Shown here: piece by piece, positions 34,680-41,155 of the stretch | How positions within the stretch are numbered: the stretch's first letter is position 1 | How the letters are laid out: the number at the start of each line of letters is the position of its first letter | Assembly (NCBI GenBank): GCA_964427005.1 | Contig: CAYRTL010000029.1 | Coordinates: forward strand, 1 to 44,871 | DNA from: JAMXLO01 sp964427005 | GTDB lineage: Bacteria > Pseudomonadota > Alphaproteobacteria > Acetobacterales > Acetobacteraceae | Length of the DNA: 44,871 nt | Reading direction: 5' to 3' | The notes under the pieces: generated by a model | What the model was told of the DNA's origin: nothing | Database searches by the model: none | Seen by the model: only the letters and a program-made list of their open reading frames with translations | Made by a program: the position numbers and the translations under genes

Positions 34680-34743
34680 CCTATGGCGCGTCGGAGTGGC
34701 ACGCCAGAGGGGATGCGCTATGCTCCGGCAACTGAGCCATAGG
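34680..34743. promoter_or_regulatory. candidate operator: CCTATGGC / GCCATAGG inverted repeat
   Basis: CCTATGGC at 34680-34687 and GCCATAGG at 34736-34743 form an eight-base inverted repeat spanning the 106-base divergent gap between the binding-protein and dioxygenase genes. The right half overlaps the dioxygenase ribosome site region. No regulator gene is adjacent. Confidence 0.3.
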
Positions 34744-34751
34744 AGCGTCCC

Positions 34752-35657
34752 ATGCAGGACCTTGACGAGAACACCGTCACTGAAGCCGCTCTCGCGCAGA
34801 TGGCAAACACGCCGGATCCGCGCCTCAAGGAGATCATGGACGCGGCGGTGCGCCACCTGCATGCCTTCGCACGAGAGGTGCGATTGACGCCTGCCGAATG
34901 GCTGACTGGCATCCAATTCCTGACCGCCGTCGGCCAGGCCTGTACGCCTTTTCGCCAGGAGTTCATCCTGCTGGCCGACGTGCTGGGCGTGAGTGCATTG
35001 GTCAATGCGATGCACGACAAAAAGGCGCGCGAACTCGGTACGCAAAGCAGCCTGCTTGGCCCGTTTTATCGCGAAGGAGCCCCCGAGCTGCCACTCGGCG
35101 CCAGCATCGTAGCGACACCATCGGTGCCTGAAATCGTGATCTATGGCCACGTCACCGATAACGACGGCAAGCCGATTGCCAATGCGCTGGTCCAGGTGTG
35201 GCAGACCAGTGAGCATGGCCTGTACGATCTCCAGGCGGAGAATGCAGCCGAGGTGATGGACTTGCGGGCAAACTTCCGCACAGACGCAGAGGGCCGTTAC
35301 CACTTCCGCACCGTGCGGCCGCTTGGCTATTCGATCCCGATGGACGGGCCGGTTGGAGAGATGGTGAAGGCTCAGAAGCGGCATGGCTTCCGGCCTTCTC
35401 ATATCCACTTCCTTATTGGTGGTGATGGGTATCGCGAACTGGTGACGGCACTCTACTTCGCCGACGATGAGCACATCGATTCGGATACGGTATTCGGCGT
35501 ATCGGGCTCGCTGGTGGTGAATGCAAAGGATGATCCCGGCTCGCCGATCCCTGGTCTGAAGGCAGTGCACTATGACTTCCGCCTGGCGCGCGCGGAGCCA
35601 AGCGACACAGGACGCGTCGGCGCCGATCCGTCCAAGTTGATGAAGGCGGCTGAGTGA
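34752..35657 (+). CDS. intradiol ring-cleavage dioxygenase, hydroxyquinol 1,2-dioxygenase-like
   Basis: This 301-residue non-haem Fe(III) enzyme has a helical N-terminal dimerisation domain (about 1-100) and a beta-sandwich catalytic domain. Iron ligands are visible as Y158 (GLYDLQ), Y193 (GYSIP), H217 and H219 (RPSHIHF). LLGPFYREGAP and VWQTSEHGLYDLQ match the catechol/hydroxyquinol group rather than protocatechuate enzymes, and GYRELVTALYFADDEHIDSD leans towards hydroxyquinol dioxygenases. It would cleave a catechol-type ring between the hydroxyls to a muconate or maleylacetate. The stop overlaps the start of a cyclase-family gene (TGATG), so the two act together. TAGGAG supports the start. 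Confidence 0.87.
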   Translation: MQDLDENTVTEAALAQMANTPDPRLKEIMDAAVRHLHAFAREVRLTPAEWLTGIQFLTAVGQACTPFRQEFILLADVLGVSALVNAMHDKKARELGTQSSLLGPFYREGAPELPLGASIVATPSVPEIVIYGHVTDNDGKPIANALVQVWQTSEHGLYDLQAENAAEVMDLRANFRTDAEGRYHFRTVRPLGYSIPMDGPVGEMVKAQKRHGFRPSHIHFLIGGDGYRELVTALYFADDEHIDSDTVFGVSGSLVVNAKDDPGSPIPGLKAVHYDFRLARAEPSDTGRVGADPSKLMKAAE

Positions 35658-36445
35658 TGCCGCGCCGATTGATCGACATTTCGGTGCCGCTGAAGGCGGG
35701 GATCAAGAGCGATCCGCCGCATTCATTGCCGAAGATCGAGTACATGGACCACCACATGACCGCGCCGGCAATGGCGGAGTACATGGGGGTACGGATCGAT
35801 CAGTTGCCGGACGGCGAATACGCCGCGGTCGAGCGATGCACGATCAGCACGCATAACGGCACGCATCTCGATGCTCCGTACCACTACTTCTCCTCGATGA
35901 ACCATCGGCTGAAGCCGGGCGGGGAACCGTCCTGGCGGATCGATGAGGTACCACTGGAATGGTGCTTCCAGCCAGCGGTGAAGCTCGACTTCCGTCATCT
36001 GCCCGATGGCTATGTCGCGACGCCGGCTGATGTCGAGGCGGAGCTGAAGCGCATCGGCCACACGCTGAGGCCGTTGGAAATCGTGGTGGTGAACACCTCG
36101 GCTGGCGCGAAGTATGGCGAAGACGATTATGTCGATTCCGGCTGCGGCATGGGCAAGGCCGCGACCTTGTGGCTGTTGGAACGCGGCGTGCGCCTGGTCG
36201 GTACCGATGGATGGAGCTGGGACGCGCCGTTCTCCCACACGCGACGCAAAGTCGCGGAGACGGGCGATGCCGGGCTGATCTGGGAAGGCCATCGCGCCGG
36301 ACGCGAGATCGGCTACTCGCATCTCGAGAAGCTGCACAATCTCGAACTGCTGCCGGCGCACGGGTTCGACGTGGTGTGCTTTCCGGTGAAGGTGCATCGC
36401 GCCTCGGCCGGCTGGACGCGGGCGGTGGCGATTTTGAACGAATAA
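35657..36445 (+). CDS. cyclase family protein (kynurenine formamidase-like metal hydrolase)
   Basis: This 262-residue hydrolase has the PF04199 signature HNGTHLDAPYH (H66, H70, D72, H76), the metal-binding loop shared by bacterial kynurenine formamidase and isatin hydrolase. An EGHRAGREIGYSHLEKLHNL block near the C-terminus supplies further conserved His/Glu residues. I chose ATG 35657, which overlaps the dioxygenase TGA; the GTG three bases earlier would only add one residue. Coupling to an intradiol dioxygenase suggests hydrolysis or lactone opening of the ring-fission product, rather than tryptophan breakdown, since no kyn genes are visible. Confidence 0.85.
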   Translation: MPRRLIDISVPLKAGIKSDPPHSLPKIEYMDHHMTAPAMAEYMGVRIDQLPDGEYAAVERCTISTHNGTHLDAPYHYFSSMNHRLKPGGEPSWRIDEVPLEWCFQPAVKLDFRHLPDGYVATPADVEAELKRIGHTLRPLEIVVVNTSAGAKYGEDDYVDSGCGMGKAATLWLLERGVRLVGTDGWSWDAPFSHTRRKVAETGDAGLIWEGHRAGREIGYSHLEKLHNLELLPAHGFDVVCFPVKVHRASAGWTRAVAILNE

Positions 36446-36463
36446 CAGCGCGTGCCATTGTCC

Positions 36464-36565
36464 TTGCGAGGCGGCGCAGCCGACGAAGCAATCCCCGCCA
36501 AGCGCACGCATTGACGATGCGAACCTTGTGGGAGCTTGCTTCGTCACTTCGCCCCTCGCAATGAC
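36464..36565. repeat. palindromic intergenic repeat, imperfect copy
   Basis: TTGCGAG (36464-36470) pairs with CTCGCAA (36555-36561) and GACGAAGCA (36482-36490) with TGCTTCGTC (36538-36546). It fills most of the 142-base gap between the cyclase gene and the binding-protein gene. It is the only copy of this family here that lies between two genes on the same strand. Confidence 0.7.
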
Positions 36566-36587
36566 AACTTCAAGGGAAGGGAACCCA

Positions 36588-37649
36588 ATGAACTGGTTGC
36601 GTTCGGTAACAGCGGCTTCGGTCGCAGTGCTTTTTGCGTCCTCTGCCTGGGCCGCTGCATGCGACCAGCCGCGTCAGATGAACGGTTTCAAGACCTGTGC
36701 CGACGTCGAGGCGGCGGAGAAAGAAGGACAGTTCATCCTCTACAGCACCGATCCAGAAACCAACATGGCGCAGTATCTGGGGGAATTTCACAAGATGTTC
36801 CCGAAGATCAACACCAATTACGTGCGCCTGCAGGCCGGCGCGCTCTACGCCAAGGTGAATGCCGAACGTCAGGCGAAGCAGTACCTGGCTGACGTGATGC
36901 AGATCACCGACATGAGCTTCGTGCTCGATTTCCAGAAGAAGAAGGGCTACGTGCCGTACGCGTCACCGGAACTTGCGGCGTACAAGCCCGAGTACAAGAG
37001 CAATCCCGAGGGCCTGTGGACCTGGGGTGTGATCATCGTCGCCGGCATCGCCTACAATCCCAATCTGGTGCCGGCGGATCAGGCGCCGAAGAGCTGGAAG
37101 GACCTGCTCGATCCGAAATGGAAGGACGTGATCAACGTCAAGGTTTCCAATTCCGGCCTCCAGCACGTCACCTGGTACATGATCAAGCAGATCTACGGTG
37201 ACGACTACTGGAAGAAGTTCGCCGAGTTGAATCCGCGGGCGTTCGATTCGTACGTGCAGCAGTTCGACCGAACGGTGAACGGCCAGGACAAGGTGATCTC
37301 CACCGCGCAATATTCCGGCTATCTGCAGTTCAAGGCCAAAGGCGCGCCGATCGCCTTCGTCAATGCGCCGGAAGGCCTGACCGCGACGCCTGGCGTTTAC
37401 GGCATCCTGGAGAACCCGCCACATCCGCAGGCGGCACGTCTGTTCATGGACTGGGTCCTCGGCGTTCCGGGGCAGAAGGCGCTCGCCGACGCGACCTCGC
37501 TGTATTCTCCGCGCGCTGACGTGCCGCCGCCGGCTGGCGGGATTCCGATCACCGACATCAAGGTGCTCGCCCCGACGGACTGGGATACGTTCCTGAAAAC
37601 CCACACGCAGTTCGTTCGGGAGTGGGACAAGATGACCGGACTGCGCTGA
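36588..37649 (+). CDS. ABC transporter extracellular substrate-binding protein (iron/polyamine type)
   Basis: This 353-residue periplasmic protein has a signal peptide (MNWLRSVTAASVAVLFASSAWA, cleaved before ACD). EGQFILYSTDPETNMAQYLGEFHKMFP is the typical first strand-helix of the FutA/AfuA/PotD-like group. WKDLLDPKWKDVINV matches the hinge region SWxDLLDPKWKGKI, and HPQAARLFMDWVLGVPGQKAL is the C-terminal lobe. AAGGGAAGGGAA precedes ATG 36588. No permease or ATPase is next to it, so it is a second orphan binding protein in this region. Ligands in the family range from Fe(III) to polyamines and phosphonates. Confidence 0.87.
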   Translation: MNWLRSVTAASVAVLFASSAWAAACDQPRQMNGFKTCADVEAAEKEGQFILYSTDPETNMAQYLGEFHKMFPKINTNYVRLQAGALYAKVNAERQAKQYLADVMQITDMSFVLDFQKKKGYVPYASPELAAYKPEYKSNPEGLWTWGVIIVAGIAYNPNLVPADQAPKSWKDLLDPKWKDVINVKVSNSGLQHVTWYMIKQIYGDDYWKKFAELNPRAFDSYVQQFDRTVNGQDKVISTAQYSGYLQFKAKGAPIAFVNAPEGLTATPGVYGILENPPHPQAARLFMDWVLGVPGQKALADATSLYSPRADVPPPAGGIPITDIKVLAPTDWDTFLKTHTQFVREWDKMTGLR

Positions 37650-37695
37650 TCCCGACCTCGCCTCGTTAACGCTTTGATTACCGGTTTCGGCTGAC

Positions 37696-37722
37696 CCTGC
37701 CGGGTGAAAACCACCCGGCAGG
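37696..37722. terminator. candidate hairpin terminator after the binding-protein gene
   Basis: An 11-base perfect stem (37696-37706 with 37712-37722, CCTGCCGGGTG) has a five-base loop and starts 46 bases after the stop at 37649. No T-run follows, so intrinsic termination is not certain. It separates that gene from the hydrogenase promoter region. Confidence 0.5.
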
Positions 37723-37735
37723 CGCAAAACGCGCA

Positions 37736-37749
37736 TTGAGATAGATCAA
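37736..37749 (+). promoter_or_regulatory. FNR/FixK-like box upstream of the hydrogenase operon
   Basis: TTGAGATAGATCAA matches TTGAT-N4-ATCAA with one mismatch and keeps the full TTGA-N6-TCAA core. It lies in the 161-base gap before the hydrogenase operon, ending 61 bases before ATG 37811. Oxygen-limited induction by an FNR/FixK-type activator is inferred and fits an oxygen-sensitive [NiFe] enzyme. Confidence 0.6.
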
Positions 37750-37810
37750 GGCCTGTGCGAGCCTCTTATGGCCTTGTGCGTTCAATGCGCTGACCGCACC
37801 GGCGCGGCCG

Positions 37811-38956
37811 ATGAAGGCGAGGCCGATGAAAGAGTATTCGCAGGCTGTCATTACACCGGAGGGACTTGCCGGTCTGATTGCCGGCCTTCGGGCACAGGAC
37901 TTTCGGGTCGTCGGCCCCACGCTGCGCGATCAGGCGATCGTCTATGACGATATCGAAACCATTGCCGACCTCCCCGCCGGTTGGACCGACGAGCAGGACG
38001 GCGGTCATTACCGCCTGCGGCGGCGCGAAGATGGCGCGTTGTTCGGCTACAATGTCGGGCCGCATGCTTGGAAGCGCTTCCTGCATCCGCCATTGCTGCG
38101 GCTGTGGCGCGCGGAGCGGACGAACGGCACGCTGAAAGTCACCGATACAGCGGAACCCGCCGAGAGATACGCGTTCCTCGCCGTGCGATCCTGCGAATTG
38201 CATGCCATCGCCATTCAGGATCGCGTCTTCCTTCAAGGGCCGTACGTCGACGCGCATTATCAGGCTCGACGCGAAGGTGCGTTCATCATTGCGGTGAACT
38301 GCGGACAGGCAGGCGGGACGTGTTTCTGCGCATCGATGAATACCGGACCGAAGGCGCGGGAAGGATTCGATCTGGCGTTGACCGAGCTGCTCGCCGACGA
38401 ACACGAGTTTCTGGTGGAGGTCGGTAGCGACCGCGGGGCGGCACTCCTTGGAACGGTACCGCATCGTCCCGCCGAAGATCGTGATACGGCGCTGGCGGAC
38501 GATATCGTTGCACGGACGGCAGGCAACATGGGGCGCCACATGCGCTCGGACGATGTCCGCGAGCTTCTGCAGGCCAATCTCGAACACCCTCGCTGGGACA
38601 ATGTGGCAGAGCGCTGTCTGACATGCGGCAACTGCACCATGGTGTGCCCGACGTGCTTCTGCACGTCGGTCTGGGACGAGAACGATCTGTCCGGCGCGGT
38701 CGCGGAGCGCAAACGGCGCTGGGATTCCTGCTTCACCATGGATTTCTCGTACATTCATGGCGGGTCGGTACGCAGTTCCGGACGTTCCCGGTACCGCCAG
38801 TGGATGACGCACAAGCTGGCGAATTGGGTGGATCAGTTCGGCACGTCGGGCTGCGTCGGGTGCGGGCGCTGCATCACCTGGTGTCCTGTGGGCATCGACA
38901 TCACCGAGGAGGTGCGCGCCATCCGTGGCGAAGGAGGCAGCGATGGAAGGGCTTGA
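37811..38956 (+). CDS. [NiFe] hydrogenase (sulfhydrogenase) beta subunit, Fe-S protein
   Basis: This 381-residue electron-transfer subunit is of the HydB/HyhB type, related to anaerobic sulfite reductase subunit A. The N-terminal 250 residues contain CELHAIAIQDRVF and a short Cys-containing GGTCFCASMNTGP. Two C-terminal [4Fe-4S] motif groups follow: CLTCGNCTMVCPTCFC (from C269) and CVGCGRCITWCPVG (from C348). It passes electrons between the small subunit and the flavin subunit. ATG 37811 and ATG 37826 are both possible; the second gives the more usual beginning MKEYSQAVITPEGL. The end overlaps the next gene by 14 bases. Confidence 0.88.
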   Translation: MKARPMKEYSQAVITPEGLAGLIAGLRAQDFRVVGPTLRDQAIVYDDIETIADLPAGWTDEQDGGHYRLRRREDGALFGYNVGPHAWKRFLHPPLLRLWRAERTNGTLKVTDTAEPAERYAFLAVRSCELHAIAIQDRVFLQGPYVDAHYQARREGAFIIAVNCGQAGGTCFCASMNTGPKAREGFDLALTELLADEHEFLVEVGSDRGAALLGTVPHRPAEDRDTALADDIVARTAGNMGRHMRSDDVRELLQANLEHPRWDNVAERCLTCGNCTMVCPTCFCTSVWDENDLSGAVAERKRRWDSCFTMDFSYIHGGSVRSSGRSRYRQWMTHKLANWVDQFGTSGCVGCGRCITWCPVGIDITEEVRAIRGEGGSDGRA

Positions 38957-39404
38957 GCGTATCGTCGCTGGGCACAAGCTGTTCGAAGGCTTGGGTCCGG
39001 AGTTCGTGAACCTCGCCGCCGGCTGCGCGAAGAACGTGCGGTTCAACACGGACGAGTACCTGTTTCATTCCGAGGATCCCGCGGATTGGATCTATTTGAT
39101 TCGCCATGGCCGCGTTGCACTGGAAGTGGCTACGCCAGGCCGGGGCGCTGTGCAATTCGAGACCCTGGGCGAAGGTGAAATCGTCGGCCTGACCTGGCTT
39201 CTGCCGCCATATCGCTGGGGCTACGATGCGCGGGCCACCGAACTAGTACGTGCCATTGCGCTGGATGCGAAATGCCTGCGCGACAAGTGCGAGGCGGATC
39301 ACGATCTGGGCTACGCATTGCTGAAGCGGTTCCTGCCGGTGCTGGTGCAGCGGCTGCAAGCGTTGCGTCTGCAGTTGTTGGACGTCTATGGATCGCCTCG
39401 CTGA
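38943..39404 (+). CDS. cyclic nucleotide-binding domain protein in hydrogenase operon
   Basis: This 153-residue protein consists of a Crp-like beta-barrel and a C-terminal helix, without a helix-turn-helix DNA-binding domain. KLFEGLGPEFVNLAAG is the first helix region, FHSEDPADWIYLIRHGRVAL the barrel core, and GEGEIVGLTWLLPPYRWGYDARATE covers the phosphate-binding cassette, with an Arg in DARATE. AAGGAGG at 38931-38937 fixes ATG 38943. It overlaps the beta-subunit gene (14 bases) and the gamma-subunit gene (17 bases), so it is made in step with the enzyme. It could sense a nucleotide or act as a structural subunit; whether a ligand binds is unknown. Confidence 0.83.
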   Translation: MEGLERIVAGHKLFEGLGPEFVNLAAGCAKNVRFNTDEYLFHSEDPADWIYLIRHGRVALEVATPGRGAVQFETLGEGEIVGLTWLLPPYRWGYDARATELVRAIALDAKCLRDKCEADHDLGYALLKRFLPVLVQRLQALRLQLLDVYGSPR

Positions 39405-40248
39405 TCCGGGGGCAGCCGTCGCGTCCGACGCGATGCTGCCGCGTGTCGCACGCGTGGCGCGGCGGGTGCGGGAGCTGTCGGATACCTGGACGCTGGATCT
39501 CGTCTCGCAGGATGGCGGCCCATTGCTGCACTACGCTCCGGGCCAGTTCACCATGATGTACGTGTTCGGCGTTGGCGAGATCCCGGTCAGCATCAGCGGC
39601 GATGCAGCGGACAGCTCGCGCCTGGTGCAGACGGTCCGTGCCGTTGGCAAGGTGAGCGAGGCGGTCACCAGGCTTGCGCCTGGCGACGTGCTTGGCGTGC
39701 GCGGCCCGTACGGCACTGCCTGGCCGGTTGCCGATGGGTACGGCCGCGATGTCGTGGTGGTTGCTGGCGGGCTTGGGCTCGCGCCGCTACGGCCTGCGCT
39801 CTATCAGCTTCAGGCGGAGCGCAAGCGGTTTGGCAAGCTGGTGCTGTTGTACGGCACGCGCAGGCCAGAGGACATCCTGTTTCGTCGCCAGTTGGAGAGC
39901 TGGCGCAAGCAGCTCGACATGGAAATCGAGGTCACGGTCGATCATGCCAATACAGCGTGGCGCGGCAACGTTGGCGTCGTGACCAAGTTGATTCCGCGTC
40001 TTGGCGTCGACCCCGATAACGCGATGGCGCTGGTGTGCGGGCCCGAAGTGATGATGCGCTTCGCCGCCAGTGCTTTGCACGGGATCGGAATACCTGACGA
40101 GGCGATGCATCTCTCGCTGGAGCGCAACATGAAGTGCGCTATCGGCCTGTGCGGACACTGCCAGTTCGCCGGCAGCTTCATATGCAAGGACGGTGCTGTC
40201 ATGCGTTACGACAAGGTGCGGCGGATGCTGGCACTGAAGGAGATATGA
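39388..40248 (+). CDS. [NiFe] hydrogenase (sulfhydrogenase) gamma subunit, FAD/NAD(P) diaphorase
   Basis: This is a 286-residue ferredoxin-NADP reductase-type subunit. The FAD domain has APGQF and IPVSISGD, the nucleotide domain has VVAGGLGLAPLRP and the late CGPEVMM motif, and the C-terminus carries a PyrK-like [2Fe-2S] site with C250, C255, C258 and C266 (CAIGLCGHC and FICKDG). It links hydrogen oxidation or evolution to NAD(P)H. It overlaps the upstream nucleotide-binding gene by 17 bases. Downstream the operon is broken by a 136-base repeat-containing interval before the small-subunit gene. Confidence 0.9.
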   Translation: MDRLADPGAAVASDAMLPRVARVARRVRELSDTWTLDLVSQDGGPLLHYAPGQFTMMYVFGVGEIPVSISGDAADSSRLVQTVRAVGKVSEAVTRLAPGDVLGVRGPYGTAWPVADGYGRDVVVVAGGLGLAPLRPALYQLQAERKRFGKLVLLYGTRRPEDILFRRQLESWRKQLDMEIEVTVDHANTAWRGNVGVVTKLIPRLGVDPDNAMALVCGPEVMMRFAASALHGIGIPDEAMHLSLERNMKCAIGLCGHCQFAGSFICKDGAVMRYDKVRRMLALKEI

Positions 40249-40250
40249 GC

Positions 40251-40388
40251 ATGCGAATGCCCGACGGGCAGCCGCCTTTCGTCATGCCGGGGCTTGGCCC
40301 CGGTATCCACGTCTTCGGTCCGCGAAGGAAAGACGTGGATGGCGGGGCCAAGCCCCGCCATGACGGTAGGAATGAGCCGTCCTCATGA
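40251..40388 (+). CDS. repeat-derived small reading frame bridging the hydrogenase operon
   Basis: A 45-codon frame starts at ATG 40251, eight bases after AAGGAG (40237-40242), and runs through the palindromic repeat. It ends at TGA 40386-40388, which overlaps the ATG of the small-subunit gene (ATGA). A second in-frame ATG at 40245 overlaps the gamma-subunit stop. The peptide is Gly/Pro/Arg-rich (MPGLGPGIHVFGPRR) and is simply the translated repeat, so a functional protein is unlikely. The frame may still let ribosomes travel from one half of the operon to the other. Whether it is translated is unknown. Confidence 0.3.
   Translation: MRMPDGQPPFVMPGLGPGIHVFGPRRKDVDGGAKPRHDGRNEPSS
40280..40365. 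repeat. large palindromic repeat (second family) inside the hydrogenase operon
   Basis: Arms of 36 bases (40280-40315 and 40330-40365) pair with three mismatches. Each arm also contains its own palindrome (CCGGGGC/GCCCCGG and GGCGGGGC/GCCCCGCC), so a branched structure can form. The sequence differs from the TGTCATTGCGAG family. It sits in the only non-overlapping junction of the operon. Confidence 0.85.
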
Positions 40389-41155
40389 CGCGCAAACCGA
40401 AGCTCGCCGTCTGGAAATTCGCGTCATGCGACGGATGCCAGCTTTCGCTGCTCGATTGCGAGGACGAGTTGCTGGCAGTCGCCGGCGCGATCGAGATCGC
40501 ATACTTCCCCGAAGCCACACGCGGTGTCGTCCGCGGCCCATATGATCTGTCGTTGGTGGAAGGCTCCGTCACCACACCGCATGACGCGGAGCGTCTGCAC
40601 ACGGTACGGCGGCAATCCCGCACGCTCATCACCATTGGCGCGTGTGCGACGGCCGGCGGAATCCAGGCGCTGCGCAATTTCAAGGATGTGCGCGAGTTCA
40701 CTCAGGCGGTCTATGCTCGGCCCGACTTCATCGACACGCTGGCGACCTCGACGCCCATAAAAGCGCACGTCAACGTCGATTTCGAGCTGCACGGCTGCCC
40801 GATCAACAAGAATCAGTTGGTCGAGGTGCTGGCAGCGTTCCTGAATGGCCGCAAGCCGAACACGCCGTCCCACAGCGTCTGTGTCGAATGCAAGCTTCGC
40901 GGCACACCCTGTGTGCTGGTTCGGGGCATTCCCTGCCTCGGTCCGGTAACGCACGCCGGGTGCGGCGCGATCTGTCCGGCGTACAACCGCGGCTGCTACG
41001 GTTGCTTTGGCCCAATGGAAACACCCAACACGCCATCGCTCGCGCACAAGCTTGCCGCCTGCGGCATGGGCGAACGCGACCTACAACGGGTGTTCAGCAC
41101 GTTCAATGTCGGCGAGCTGCCGTTCCGCGAGGAGGCGGCGCGGCATGGCTCGTAA
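40385..41155 (+). CDS. [NiFe] hydrogenase small (delta) subunit
   Basis: This 256-residue Fe-S subunit has the proximal-cluster motif CDGCQ (C15, C18), the GACATAGG loop, ELHGCPINKNQ, and further cysteines in VCVECKLRGTPC, GCGAICPAYNRGCYGCFGP. These positions match the three-cluster small subunit of cytosolic group 3 hydrogenases. There is no Tat leader, so the enzyme is cytoplasmic. The start overlaps the repeat-derived frame by four bases and has only a weak ribosome site of its own. The stop overlaps the large-subunit gene by 11 bases. Confidence 0.92.
   Translation: MTRKPKLAVWKFASCDGCQLSLLDCEDELLAVAGAIEIAYFPEATRGVVRGPYDLSLVEGSVTTPHDAERLHTVRRQSRTLITIGACATAGGIQALRNFKDVREFTQAVYARPDFIDTLATSTPIKAHVNVDFELHGCPINKNQLVEVLAAFLNGRKPNTPSHSVCVECKLRGTPCVLVRGIPCLGPVTHAGCGAICPAYNRGCYGCFGPMETPNTPSLAHKLAACGMGERDLQRVFSTFNVGELPFREEAARHGS

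Noticed and set aside
38943..39404. Crp/Fnr transcription factor
   Set aside because: At 153 residues there is only the nucleotide-binding barrel and a helix; no helix-turn-helix domain follows.
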